Shown here piece by piece: positions 7,769-16,826 of a stretch of 64,000 bases of DNA (within the stretch, counting starts at the first letter, position 1; every line of letters begins with the position of its first letter). The notes beneath the pieces are model-generated. The model made no database searches and was not told where the DNA came from. It saw only the letters and a program-made list of their open reading frames with translations. The stretch lies in NCBI GenBank assembly GCA_016745315.1, contig CP066886.1, positions 6,510,501 to 6,574,500 on the forward strand. The letters run 5' to 3'. Both the position numbers and the translations under genes were made by a program. The stretch comes from Arthrospira sp. PCC 9108 (lineage in GTDB: Bacteria; Cyanobacteriota; Cyanobacteriia; Cyanobacteriales; Microcoleaceae).

Positions 7769-9896
7769 GGTTTCCTCCTTGGTCTTCTGAGAGAATAATT
7801 AACGTAATTTCTCGTTGTAGGGTGACAAACTCCCCCCTATCAGGATCATAAACCCAAGCGTGAATAGTGGTTTCTCCGGGGGGAATATCTGGGGCGGAAA
7901 GTTCAGCGATCCAAGCGGATTTTGAGTAGCGATCGCTGTTAAAATGTTGCACAATATCGGGGGTCTGTATGTTAATTTCTGTGTCGGCGAAGAAAAAGTC
8001 CTGGTCGTTATATGAAAAAAAGACGCGATCAGGTTGTTGGTCGCGATCGCCAAACGCCGCCCAACCGTCTACCATAAAGCGATCGCCGGGGTTTAAAGTT
8101 AAGGTGGCGAGGGGGGGATTAATATAGCCGTAAATGGTTTCAGGTTGGCGGTTAAAGCGGGGGTTAGGGATGCCATCAAGAATTACTTTAATTTGAGTTT
8201 CTCCAGCCAAAGGTAGTAATTCTGCCGATTCCCCTACCCTGATCCAGGCCTGAATTGATGTGTTTTGATACAGATTAAAAACGGCTGTTTCTATGGCAGC
8301 CCGCCACATATTTTGGTTGATTTCGGAGTAAGCAATGGCTGTGGTTTCTGAGGACTTGGAAAGTATCAAAAGCTGATTATTGTCATCAACTAGCTGGGGA
8401 TTAAGTTGTAACTCTCCGGTTAATAGAATCCAGCCATTTTGATGGTTTTGGGAAAACACACCTGGGGAATTATCCCAGACGATCGCACCATAATTTTCGG
8501 AACTCTTGATAAATTGTAGGTTAGGACTATCGATAAATCCTAAATCATTTAAGACCATCGCTGTTTGTTTAAAGCGATCGCGAGAGGGGATAATTTTAAA
8601 CCATTGCCAGCAGTTAGGAGAGCGATCGTCCCAAACTTGGATCACGTTTAAGCAGCTTGTGATATGGTTAGAAACTCGTCGATAGAATTGACCTTCTTTA
8701 ATGGCGTATACCGAATTAATTGCGGTTAGAAAAATTATCAATATGGCTACACCAGTTAATCCCCGTTTCCATGGGATAACGGGAAGTTCTCGATTAGGGA
8801 AATATAAGCCAATTTGTAACACTGCTACCCACAAAAATAGGGAATTGCTGGTATATCTGGAACCTAAAGCAAAATCTAAGCCTAAATCGGTAAATGCGGC
8901 TTCAGCCCTGCCAAAAGTGGTAATGGCGGCAAATAGTAAGGCGAACAATGCTAAACTAATCCAGGGGGCGACGGTTTGTAAAAATTGGAACCCGTTTTTT
9001 TGATATCCCCAGGCGATCGCACCCCCAAAGCTGAATAATACCAAAACCCCCAAAATATTGGCTATTGGCACGGAATAGAAACCGAGAGGGGCTCCCAATA
9101 GTATCAAGAAAAAACGCGCCCAAAATACGGAATGATTGAGCAGATACAAAAGGTTAAAATTGCTGGGATTATCCCGATTATATCCCATCACATAAACGGC
9201 GGTAGTAATTCCAAATAATCCTAGCCATATCAGGCTATTTTTTAATCCTGATTTGATGGTGGTATTAGTTAAAAAAACTGTGGGTAAAATCGCCAACCAT
9301 CCTATAATACCTTGGGCTAATGTGAAGCTGGCAATCATCATGGGTAGAGTCGCCCAAATTAGGCTTTTTTGGTGCTGGGGCTGTTGTGAATTGAGAACCC
9401 AGAGAGAAATTGTCACACACAGATTAACTAGAAATATCCCCAATTGCAATCCCCACAGCCAATTTTGATACTGCACGAGGGAAAACAGAATCAGCCAGGA
9501 TAGACCATTAATAATGTGGAATCTTTGGGAGTGCGAAATATCTGGATAGCATTGGCGAGAAATTTTGACAATAAAAATTCCGTTGAGGATAGCAAATAAC
9601 ACCCCAATCAAGATTTCATAAATCTTCTCCCAACCGGAAATAAATGCCAAGGGGACGACAATTAATCTCAGGAAAAAGTAGCGATGATCATTGTAGATTT
9701 CGGCAAAATCACTTAACCCAGCTTTTCCCTGGGCTATTTTCTCAAAGATGGCGGCGATCGCCCATTCATCCCAGAGGGGAACTCTCACGCCGTAGATAAT
9801 CACAAAAGCAATTAAAATTAAAACCGGAATCAGGTAGAGTGCTGTGGTTGATCTAATTGTTATTTTCCGGGGAATTGACAACATTATTGATGGCAT
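7761..9896 (-). CDS. Large polytopic membrane protein, GT-C-like glycosyltransferase candidate
   Basis: 711 residues. About ten to twelve hydrophobic helices fill residues 18-400, then a soluble beta-rich C-terminal domain of about 300 residues. Soon after the first helix comes VPLWDEW, followed some 30 residues later by YNDHRYFFLRL. An acidic residue in the first external loop and a nearby charged His/Arg loop are characteristic of GT-C enzymes that use polyprenyl-phosphate sugars. Alternative starts are the ATGs at 9896 and 9884. It heads the operon and overlaps the next gene by 8 bases. It plausibly transfers the sugar made by the SDR and UbiA-like partners at the outer face of the membrane. 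Function inferred from topology and context only. Confidence 0.68.
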   Translation of the reverse strand: MPSIMLSIPRKITIRSTTALYLIPVLILIAFVIIYGVRVPLWDEWAIAAIFEKIAQGKAGLSDFAEIYNDHRYFFLRLIVVPLAFISGWEKIYEILIGVLFAILNGIFIVKISRQCYPDISHSQRFHIINGLSWLILFSLVQYQNWLWGLQLGIFLVNLCVTISLWVLNSQQPQHQKSLIWATLPMMIASFTLAQGIIGWLAILPTVFLTNTTIKSGLKNSLIWLGLFGITTAVYVMGYNRDNPSNFNLLYLLNHSVFWARFFLILLGAPLGFYSVPIANILGVLVLFSFGGAIAWGYQKNGFQFLQTVAPWISLALFALLFAAITTFGRAEAAFTDLGLDFALGSRYTSNSLFLWVAVLQIGLYFPNRELPVIPWKRGLTGVAILIIFLTAINSVYAIKEGQFYRRVSNHITSCLNVIQVWDDRSPNCWQWFKIIPSRDRFKQTAMVLNDLGFIDSPNLQFIKSSENYGAIVWDNSPGVFSQNHQNGWILLTGELQLNPQLVDDNNQLLILSKSSETTAIAYSEINQNMWRAAIETAVFNLYQNTSIQAWIRVGESAELLPLAGETQIKVILDGIPNPRFNRQPETIYGYINPPLATLTLNPGDRFMVDGWAAFGDRDQQPDRVFFSYNDQDFFFADTEINIQTPDIVQHFNSDRYSKSAWIAELSAPDIPPGETTIHAWVYDPDRGEFVTLQREITLIILSEDQGGNHE

Positions 9897-9935
9897 AAAT
9901 CAGAACATTTTTGGCAGTTGGCAATTGTTGACCGG

Positions 9936-11354
9936 CTAAAGTTGGTCTAAAAATTTTAACGCATTCCGTCGAGCGATCGCCATAATCGACCCTTGAGGAT
10001 TCACGCCAGGGGCGGTACATAACAGACTTCCATCAGCAATATAAAGATTGTCAAAGCCATGAATTTTGCCAAAGGAATCGACCGCACAAAGGCGGCGATT
10101 TTCCCCCATAGGACAGGAAGAAAACAGATGAACCGTCATCAAATTGGTACTCGCCGCCGGGAGAATTTCGGGGATGCGATCGCCATCGTCTCCCTTCAAC
10201 CGCCCAAACCCCGACAAACTGGGATAAACGGCGATCGCCCCCGCCTCAAATAGCAGTTGAGACAACTTCCGCAAGCCGTCACCCAAATCCCGCAAATCCT
10301 CACCCGTGAGGCGATAGCGCACCAAAGGATCGCGAAAACCGGGGAGAGTACGCACCGACCCCCGACCGGAGGCGGTAATCATGGCATAATAAATCGCCAT
10401 ATTTTCCCAGTGGCGGTGTACCTCCCCCATATACTCAGGATGATCCACCATTCCCACCGACAGGTAAGGGGGGGAACTAATCGAACAGCCAAAACTGAAC
10501 CGGGGGGCGAACTCCTTAACCTGATGGACGGGAACCCCCATATCAAGGGCGTTAACAGGTTCGGAAAATTGGGCGATCGCCTTAACCGTCGGATGCAGTT
10601 GTAGAGAATTACCAATATTTTCAGTAATCCCACTGCGCCGCAACAAAGCCGGGGTTTGGATAGCCCCGCCACAGATAAACACCGTTTCCGCCTCAATTTC
10701 GCCCGTATTAGCCCACAGAGTCCACTTTTGACCCCGGCGACCAATTCGGTTAATTCGCGTCTCTGAGCGCAACCTACACCCCGCCCGTAACGCGCGAGGA
10801 ATAAAGGTTTTAGTCATTGACTGGCGCTTTCCCTTGGGTGGCAAATTCGGGTCATCCTGGGTTTCATAGCGAAACCAGCGCGGCACTTCTAGGGACTCCC
10901 AGCCTAACTTGATAGCCCCTTGGTGGAGTTTCAGAGAGGCGGCGGGGGGTTTTCCCGGTAGGGGACAGACAGTAACAGCCTCTTCGCAGGCTTGAAAATG
11001 GGGTAATAGGTCAGCATCCCCTAAACCTTCCACCTGAAACTCAGTCCGCCACCTCTCCAATACCTGCGGCGGGGTTCGATGGTACAGCCCGCTGTTGATT
11101 TCGCTACCTCCCCCCACACAGCGACCTTCGACATATTGCACTTTGGGGGTTCCTAGGGCTGCTGTTAACCCGCCATGGCGATATTTCTGCACCATTTCTT
11201 CCTGGGAAAAGGGCGCACAGGACTCTAGGGGAAGAAAAGCCCCTTCTTCGATAAGTAGCACATCCCGTCCGGCTTCGGCTAATAAACAGGCGGTAATTGC
11301 ACCTCCAGGACCGGAACCAATGACGGCAATTTCACAGGACTGGGGTTCAAACAT
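9936..11354 (-). CDS. GMC-family FAD-dependent oxidoreductase
   Basis: 472 residues. GSGPGGAITACLLAEAG at residues 13-29 is the FAD-binding Rossmann motif, with LLIEEGAF for the ribose. GRCVGGGSEINSGLYHRTP matches the second GMC signature, and FICGGAIQTPALL the next conserved block. The C-terminus has DGSLLCTAPGVNPQGSIMAIA, which closes the FAD site. It likely oxidises an alcohol or related hydroxyl group; the electron acceptor is unknown. Its start overlaps the stop of the small upstream gene by 8 bases, a coupled pair like the small-subunit/large-subunit pairs of membrane GMC dehydrogenases. Confidence 0.87.
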   Translation of the reverse strand: MFEPQSCEIAVIGSGPGGAITACLLAEAGRDVLLIEEGAFLPLESCAPFSQEEMVQKYRHGGLTAALGTPKVQYVEGRCVGGGSEINSGLYHRTPPQVLERWRTEFQVEGLGDADLLPHFQACEEAVTVCPLPGKPPAASLKLHQGAIKLGWESLEVPRWFRYETQDDPNLPPKGKRQSMTKTFIPRALRAGCRLRSETRINRIGRRGQKWTLWANTGEIEAETVFICGGAIQTPALLRRSGITENIGNSLQLHPTVKAIAQFSEPVNALDMGVPVHQVKEFAPRFSFGCSISSPPYLSVGMVDHPEYMGEVHRHWENMAIYYAMITASGRGSVRTLPGFRDPLVRYRLTGEDLRDLGDGLRKLSQLLFEAGAIAVYPSLSGFGRLKGDDGDRIPEILPAASTNLMTVHLFSSCPMGENRRLCAVDSFGKIHGFDNLYIADGSLLCTAPGVNPQGSIMAIARRNALKFLDQL

Positions 11355-11715
11355 GGCGATCGCATTGATTGGAATTAACCAAAGATTGCCAACACAGTAC
11401 CACTAAACTCTCATAAAAGCGCATCAAATCCCGACAGGGACTAAAAGGGGAATTTTTCCAGGCTTCGATTTGTTGGCGACGAAGCTGGTGGGGTTGACGA
11501 TGAAAGGGTGAGGCGTTTAGCCATCCCCAGCAGTCGAAAATAACGGTTAATAGCCAGATGGGAAATTGCAGATAATCCGGCATTCGGCGATGTTGTTCGA
11601 GGACAAATCGCACGACATCATTATGATAAAATTCGCGGGTTTCCTCCGTGGGGGTGCGATCGTAAATAATTGAGTAACAGAGGGCGGAGGCGGTACTATT
11701 AAATAGTTTCGTCAT
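11347..11715 (-). CDS. Small conserved protein coupled to GMC oxidoreductase
   Basis: 122 residues from the ATG at 11715. A TTG at 11724 sits 9 bases after an AGGAG-type ribosome site and could be the true start, adding three residues. No signal peptide is apparent. It is helical, aromatic and tryptophan-rich in the middle (PIWLLTVIFDCWGWLNASPF) with a basic stretch HRQPHQLRRQQIEAW. The 8-base overlap with the GMC gene implies co-translation. It may be a partner or chaperone subunit, by analogy with small subunits of gluconate/sorbitol dehydrogenases, but no motif proves this. Confidence 0.6.
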   Translation of the reverse strand: MTKLFNSTASALCYSIIYDRTPTEETREFYHNDVVRFVLEQHRRMPDYLQFPIWLLTVIFDCWGWLNASPFHRQPHQLRRQQIEAWKNSPFSPCRDLMRFYESLVVLCWQSLVNSNQCDRHV

Positions 11716-11899
11716 GGCTATCAATTCGATTCACTCCTGCTTAAAACTTAATTGGCGATCGCCACGAAACTCAACAACTATGTTTCCTTACCGATATTTA
11801 GCACAGAAACCCCGTTTATAGGGTTTGACGGTGGGGGAGTTTCCCTGAGCGCGAGCCTACTACTACTTTAGATCTGATAACATATAGTCTAGTCGTGTC

Positions 11900-11933
11900 G
11901 CGACGGGTGGAATTGGTAGAGGCGATAATTTAA
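11900..11933 (+). other. tRNA-Leu 5'-half-like sequence in the mnmA leader
   Basis: The stretch gcgacgggtggaattggta plus gaggcgataattta resembles the acceptor and D-arm of a bacterial tRNA-Leu, whose D-arm box reads tggcggaattggtagacgc. No anticodon stem, variable arm or T-arm follows, because the mnmA start codon begins at 11934. It is therefore a fragment or a chance match, not a tRNA gene. It could be a relic of a tRNA attachment site or part of the mnmA 5' leader. Confidence 0.3.
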
Positions 11934-13013
11934 ATGCAAAAAATTGTTGTTGGTCTTTCAGGAGGGGTTGATAGTTCCGCAGCCGCGGCTATTCTGCATC
12001 ACCAAGGATATGAGGTGGTGGGGTTAACCCTATGGTTAATGCGGGGTAAGGGTCAATGCTGTTCCGAGGGTATGGTGGATGCAGCCCATATCTGCGAACA
12101 GCTTGGCATTCCCCATTATATTGTCGATAGCCGCGATCTGTTCCAAACCCATATTATTGATTATTTGGTCGAAGGATATGGGGCGGGGATTACTCCTTTA
12201 CCCTGTTCCCAGTGTAATCGTGCCGTTAAGTTTGGCCCGATGCTGGGTTATGCTTCTACGGAGTTAAATATTAACCGCATCGCTACTGGTCACTATGCTA
12301 GGGTTTCCTATAATTCACAATGCGATCGCCATCAGTTAAAACGCGCCGTCGATCGCACTAAGGATCAGTCTTATTTTCTCTATGATTTAACTCAGGATAT
12401 ACTAGGCGCTGTGGTTTTTCCCCTCGGAGAAGTCCCGAAATCCGAAACTAGACGCATCGCCGCTCAGTATAACCTCAAAACTGCTGATAAACCCGAAAGC
12501 CAAGACCTCTGTTTGGTCGAGGCTAATGGTTCTATGCGCGCCTTTTTGGATAAATATATTACTGGGAAAAAAGGCGAAATTGTCGATCCTGAAGGTCGGG
12601 TTTTAGGAGAACATGATGGCATCCACCACTATACTATCGGTCAACGCCGAGGTTTGGGAATTTCTGCACCTGAGCCATTATATGTCCTGAGTATTGACCC
12701 CGGACGAAATCGGGTAGTAGTTGGCGATCGCGATCGTATGACTCAAACCGAATGCACCATTAGGCGCGTTAATTGGGTATCTATTGCGCCGCCCTCTGAA
12801 CCTATCCGCGCCGAGGTACAAATTCGTTATCGCAGTAAGCCATTACCCGTAACCGTGGTTCCTTTATCTTCCGAACCAGACCCCCAAATTGGCACCAGAG
12901 TCCGACTGATTTTTGATGAGCCTATTTTCGGAATTACCCCTGGTCAGGCGGCTGTATGGTACTCCGAAGATTTGCTCCTAGGTGGCGGCGTGATTGAACG
13001 TCAGACCACTTAA
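11934..13013 (+). CDS. mnmA: tRNA-specific 2-thiouridylase MnmA
   Basis: 359 residues, normal for the family. GLSGGVDSSAAAAIL at residues 8-22 is the PP-loop that adenylates U34 of tRNA-Lys, -Glu and -Gln. LPCSQCN holds the first catalytic Cys and QDLCLVE the persulfide-carrying Cys. The central block GQRRGLGIS and the C-terminal beta domain (GQAAVWY) are present. It transfers sulfur relayed from cysteine desulfurase to make s2U34 in the cytosol. The ATG at 11934 lacks a strong ribosome-binding site. It is followed by an intrinsic-terminator-like hairpin. Confidence 0.97.
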   Translation: MQKIVVGLSGGVDSSAAAAILHHQGYEVVGLTLWLMRGKGQCCSEGMVDAAHICEQLGIPHYIVDSRDLFQTHIIDYLVEGYGAGITPLPCSQCNRAVKFGPMLGYASTELNINRIATGHYARVSYNSQCDRHQLKRAVDRTKDQSYFLYDLTQDILGAVVFPLGEVPKSETRRIAAQYNLKTADKPESQDLCLVEANGSMRAFLDKYITGKKGEIVDPEGRVLGEHDGIHHYTIGQRRGLGISAPEPLYVLSIDPGRNRVVVGDRDRMTQTECTIRRVNWVSIAPPSEPIRAEVQIRYRSKPLPVTVVPLSSEPDPQIGTRVRLIFDEPIFGITPGQAAVWYSEDLLLGGGVIERQTT

Positions 13014-13020
13014 CCCATAA

Positions 13021-13060
13021 CCCCAAAATAGAGGCTTGTTCTCCCTATCTTGGGGCTTTC
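13021..13060 (+). terminator. Terminator-like hairpin after mnmA
   Basis: CCCCAAAATAG (13021-13031) pairs with CTATCTTGGGG (13045-13055), with one A-C mismatch and a 13-base loop, followed by CTTT. It lies 8 bases after the mnmA stop and before the ParA gene. Confidence 0.6.
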
Positions 13061-13146
13061 TGGTACGGGGAGGCGATCGCATCTTGTTCGCTACCAAACC
13101 ACCTTTCGTGTTATGTTTTCTAAGCAAGTTATCCGATTCAGATAGA

Positions 13147-13788
13147 ATGCCGACAATTTTAGCGATCGCCAATGGGAAAGGTGGAGTTGGTAAAACCACA
13201 ACCGCCGTCAATCTCGCTGCTATACTTTCGAGCAACTTCTCCACCCTCCTAGTAGATACAGACCCCCAGGGTTCCGCTATGTGGTGGGTTGAACAGGGAG
13301 AAATGCCCTTTGATGTCTCAGAAGAAACCAATCCTAGTCTCCTGAAACAGTTAAGGAAAGTTCAACAAGTCCAAATGATTGTCGTTGATACCCCCCCAGC
13401 CTTGAAATCCGAATCCCTAGCCGCCGTAGTCCAGGTAGCTGATTATCTAATTTTACCCAGCCAAGCCGCACCCATGGATTTAGTAGCCTTAATGGCTACT
13501 GTACGCGATCGTGTCGCCCCCATCAACATTGATTATAAAGTCCTGCTCACCAAAGTTGACCCCCGCAGTATTGGAGATGCTTTTGAGGCTCAAAAGTCCT
13601 TGCGGGAATCAGGTATTCCAGTTTTCCAGAATTTTATTCGCTCCTACAAAGCCCATGAACGCTGTCCCCTAGAAGGCGTTTCCATTATTCGGTCTCGCAG
13701 CAAAAATGCCAGAGAAGCAGCATCAGACTATCGCCGCGTCGTAGCCGAACTCCTGAGAAGCCTAACATCAAACCCCAATACAGACTGA
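13147..13788 (+). CDS. ParA-family (MinD/ParA/Soj-like) ATPase
   Basis: 213 residues from the ATG at 13147 (MPTILAIANGKGGVGKT). An upstream in-frame start at 13036 would add 37 unrelated residues and run through the terminator hairpin. It has the deviant Walker A KGGVGKTTTAVNLA, the switch region LLVDTDPQGS and Walker B-like MIVVDTPPA. It is short and resembles orphan ParA proteins that position cellular cargo or plasmids (McdA-like or ParA-like). No parB lies next to it. The cargo is unknown. Confidence 0.85.
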   Translation: MPTILAIANGKGGVGKTTTAVNLAAILSSNFSTLLVDTDPQGSAMWWVEQGEMPFDVSEETNPSLLKQLRKVQQVQMIVVDTPPALKSESLAAVVQVADYLILPSQAAPMDLVALMATVRDRVAPINIDYKVLLTKVDPRSIGDAFEAQKSLRESGIPVFQNFIRSYKAHERCPLEGVSIIRSRSKNAREAASDYRRVVAELLRSLTSNPNTD

Positions 13789-13825
13789 CATCCCCCGCCG
13801 TCCATGGGACTCGAAGGATGTCAGT
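13784..13825. terminator. Inverted repeat between convergent parA-like and pntB genes
   Basis: ACTGACATCC (13784-13793) and GGATGTCAGT (13816-13825) form a perfect 10-bp stem with a 22-base loop. The ParA stop codon lies inside the left arm. The position between convergent genes suits a bidirectional terminator, although neither side has a long T run. The GACATCC stem also resembles IS200/IS605-type end hairpins. Confidence 0.5.
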
Positions 13826-13849
13826 AGAACCGGAAATTATTGGAAAAGC

Positions 13850-15259
13850 CTAGAGTTGTTTAACCTCAGAAGCCAACTTAGCAACCATATCCTTAGCGCT
13901 GCCAAATAGCATCATAGTTTTGTCCTTGTAGAACAAATCATTATCAACCCCAGCAAAACCCGTACTCATACCACGCTTAATCACAATAGTATGCTTGGCT
14001 TTATCTACATCCAGAATCGGCATTCCGTAGATCGGGCTATTTTTATCTTCCCGCGCCGCCGGGTTAACCACATCATTAGCCCCAATCACCAGAGCCACAT
14101 CAGTCTGTTCAAATTGGGGGTTGATGTCATCCATATCATACAACTGCGGATAGGGAACATTCGCCTCGGCTAACAGAACGTTCATGTGTCCCGGCATCCG
14201 TCCCGCCACCGGGTGAATTGCATATTTCACATCCACCCCCAAGGATTCTAGCATATCCACCAGTTCCTTAACCGAGTGCTGTGCTTGAGCTACAGCCATG
14301 CCATAACCCGGAACAATCACCACAGAACGAGCATACCCCAACATCATCGCCCCTTCTTCCGGGTCGATATTGCGAACACTCTGATTGGTTGCACCACCAG
14401 AAGCGCTAGGCGCTGCCGCTGTACCTTCACCTGTACCAAACCCAGCAAATAGGACGTTGGTAATCGAGCGGTTCATCGCCTTACACATGATCACCGTAAG
14501 GATAATACCAGAAGCACCCACCAAAGCCCCAGCAATGATCAGCAGGTTATTCATCACCACAAAACCCGCCGCACTAGCAGCTAACCCTGAGAATGAGTTT
14601 AACAGGGAAATCACCACCGGCATATCTCCGCCACCGATAGGGATAACAAAAAGCACTCCCAGCACCAGAGAAATGCCCACTAAAGCCAGGAAAACCGGGA
14701 CGTTGAAGGGTTGTACACAGATATAAACACTTGCCCCAACAAAGCTAATTAACAGGGCTAGGTTAAAGGGTTGTTGCAAGGGAAACAGAATCGGAGAGCC
14801 ACTCATAATCCCTTGCAGTTTGGCGAAAGCGATGAGGGAGCCGGTGAAGGTGACACCGCCAATTAGAACCCCTAACACCGCTGTAACAGTAGTTGGTAGG
14901 GGGGGAGCATCAGAGGTAGCTAAATAGCGCCAGAACTCGCCTACAGCCACCATAGAAGAAGCGGCACCACCGAGACCGTTAAACAAACCGACCATCTGAG
15001 GCATATCAGTCATTTCGACTTTATAGGCGGCGATGCCACCAATAGCCGAACCTATGGCGATCGCTATCAGAATTGTGCCGTAGTTGAGAACCTGCTGATT
15101 AAGAAGCGTAGCCACGATCGCAATTAACATCCCAATAGATGCCAATATATTCCCATTGCGAGCCGTCGCCGGAGACCCCAACTTTTTCAGACCAAAGAAA
15201 AACAGGGTTACCGCCACCAAATAACTTAACTCAATGCCTGTTGGTAGAAAGTCGATCAT
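13850..15259 (-). CDS. pntB: NAD(P) transhydrogenase subunit beta
   Basis: 469 residues. About nine membrane helices (domain II) are followed by the NADP-binding domain III. Seen: VVIVPGYGMAVAQAQ (NADP-binding GYGMAVAQAQ), HPVAGRMPGHMNVLLAEANVP and VALVIGANDVVNPAARED, all hallmarks of PntB. With PntA1 and PntA2 it forms the proton-pumping transhydrogenase that passes hydride from NADH to NADP+. Its start overlaps the pntA2 stop by 4 bases. Last gene of the minus-strand operon pntA1-pntA2-pntB. Confidence 0.97.
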   Translation of the reverse strand: MIDFLPTGIELSYLVAVTLFFFGLKKLGSPATARNGNILASIGMLIAIVATLLNQQVLNYGTILIAIAIGSAIGGIAAYKVEMTDMPQMVGLFNGLGGAASSMVAVGEFWRYLATSDAPPLPTTVTAVLGVLIGGVTFTGSLIAFAKLQGIMSGSPILFPLQQPFNLALLISFVGASVYICVQPFNVPVFLALVGISLVLGVLFVIPIGGGDMPVVISLLNSFSGLAASAAGFVVMNNLLIIAGALVGASGIILTVIMCKAMNRSITNVLFAGFGTGEGTAAAPSASGGATNQSVRNIDPEEGAMMLGYARSVVIVPGYGMAVAQAQHSVKELVDMLESLGVDVKYAIHPVAGRMPGHMNVLLAEANVPYPQLYDMDDINPQFEQTDVALVIGANDVVNPAAREDKNSPIYGMPILDVDKAKHTIVIKRGMSTGFAGVDNDLFYKDKTMMLFGSAKDMVAKLASEVKQL

Positions 15260-15552
15260 GCTTTAACCTCCTTTTTCTTGAACATTTGCAGCATCCGGTC
15301 AGTAACCAAAAAGCCACCCACAACATTAATAGTAGCCAGTACCACAGCCACAATACCCAGAATCACCGTGATGTTCCAATCCTGTTCTCCGGCAATAATA
15401 ATCGCCCCTAAAACCGCAATTCCTGAGATGGCATTAGCCCCAGACATTAGGGGCGTGTGTAGGGTTGGTGGTACTTTCGTAATCACCTCAAACCCGGCAA
15501 ATGATGCCAGGACAAAAACAAATAAAGCCGAAATCAGAGTTTCTGTTGTCAT
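15256..15552 (-). CDS. pntA2: NAD(P) transhydrogenase subunit alpha part 2
   Basis: 98 residues, three predicted membrane helices, with the VPPTLHTPLMSGANAISGI block typical of the membrane part of the alpha subunit. Cyanobacteria encode this region as a separate small gene. It overlaps pntB by 4 bases (ATGA type), so both are likely coupled. It anchors the NAD-binding part (PntA1) to the proton channel. Confidence 0.95.
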   Translation of the reverse strand: MTTETLISALFVFVLASFAGFEVITKVPPTLHTPLMSGANAISGIAVLGAIIIAGEQDWNITVILGIVAVVLATINVVGGFLVTDRMLQMFKKKEVKA

Positions 15553-15678
15553 TCAATATTTCCTCATTTCCTCTACTAGCTTGGAAAGCGTCTAGCTGTT
15601 CGTCACTGTTACCCAGTGACCCGGCCGCCCACCGCAGTTTCCCCCTCACAAAGAGGCTAGAGATGCCTGTGGTGTTTA

Positions 15679-16823
15679 CTATTGACCCACAGGAACTCCC
15701 AAAGCCTCTTTAACCCGTTGGGAACGAATTTCGCCGCCGTGGGTAACACAGGCTCCATCGAGGATGTCATCTGCGAAGTTTAGATCAAGTTCTCCCTCCT
15801 TAGTTACCATCAGTTGTAATAAGGCTGAGAGGTTTTTAGCATATACTTCGCTGGCATGAACAGGCATGGAGCCTGGTATGTTAATGGGTCCCATGATGGT
15901 GACACCATTTTTCTGGATGTTTTTACCTGGTTCTGAACCCTCGCAATTCCCCCCTGTTCGGCCGCTAGGTCTACAATCACTGAACCTGGTTTCATTTGAG
16001 CCACCATGTTAGCGTTGACTAGAACCGGGGCTTTTTTGCCGGGGACTTGGGCGGTGGTAATCACCACATCAGAAGCAGCGACGTGCTGGGTTAGCACTTC
16101 CTGGGTGTGTTGTTTGGCTTGCTCTGAGATTTCTTTGGCATAGCCTCCCTCGGCGACGGTATCTTCGTCTAGGGTGACATCTACGAATTTAGCCCCCAAA
16201 CTTTGGACTTGTTCTTTGACTTCTGGGCGAATATCAAAGGCTTCTACGATCGCTCCTAAACGCCGTGCTGTGGCGATCGCTTGTAGTCCGGCTACCCCCG
16301 CCCCTAGAACTAACACTTTAGCCGGTCGGATAGTTCCGGCCGCCGTGGTCAGCATCGGGAAGTATTTAGGCAAATTCGCCGCCGCGATCAGAACTGCCTT
16401 ATATCCGGCAATATTAGCCTGGGAAGATAGGGCATCCATACTTTGGGCGCGACTGGTACGCGGGACCATTTCCATACTGAAAGCTGTCACCCGGCGATCG
16501 CTTAATTTTTGGATCAGATCTGGCTCTCCCAACGGGTTGAGAAATCCGATTAATACTGCTCCCTCTGCCATTTTGCCAACTTCCTCTTCTTGTGGCGGGC
16601 TCACTTTCAGCAGGATATTGGCTTCTCCCCACAGCTTGGCTGAGTCAGTAATCACTTGGGCTCCCGCTTCCTCATACAGAGCATCCGAGAAACAAGACCC
16701 TTCTCCCGCTCCGGCTTCCACATAAATCTCTAAGCCTTGTTTGACCAGACGAGATACTACGTCCGGTATCAGGGCCACTCGGCGTTCATTAACGTTCAGT
16801 TCTTTGGCGATCGCAATTTTCAT
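15679..16823 (-). CDS. pntA: NAD(P) transhydrogenase subunit alpha part 1, frameshifted in a G/C run
   Basis: Read as one gene of about 381 residues from the ATG at 16823, which follows an AGGAG site. The first part has the alanine-dehydrogenase/PNT N-terminal domain (KELNVNERRVALIPD) and VLVLGAGVAGLQAIATA for NAD binding. After LAAEQGG the frame drifts into an unrelated tail and ends at 15810. Restoring one base in the C6 run at 15949-15954 gives GGNCEGSEPGKNIQKNG and continues into MGPINIPGSMPVHASEVYAKN and on to the stop at 15679. This is the standard PntA1 C-terminus. The domain I hydride-transfer site needs both halves, so the lesion as written would inactivate it. Confidence 0.9.
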
Positions 16824-16826
16824 CAA

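Noticed and set aside
16174..16725. 183-codon frame antisense to pntA1
   Set aside because: Shadow frame produced by GC-rich codons of the NAD-binding domain.
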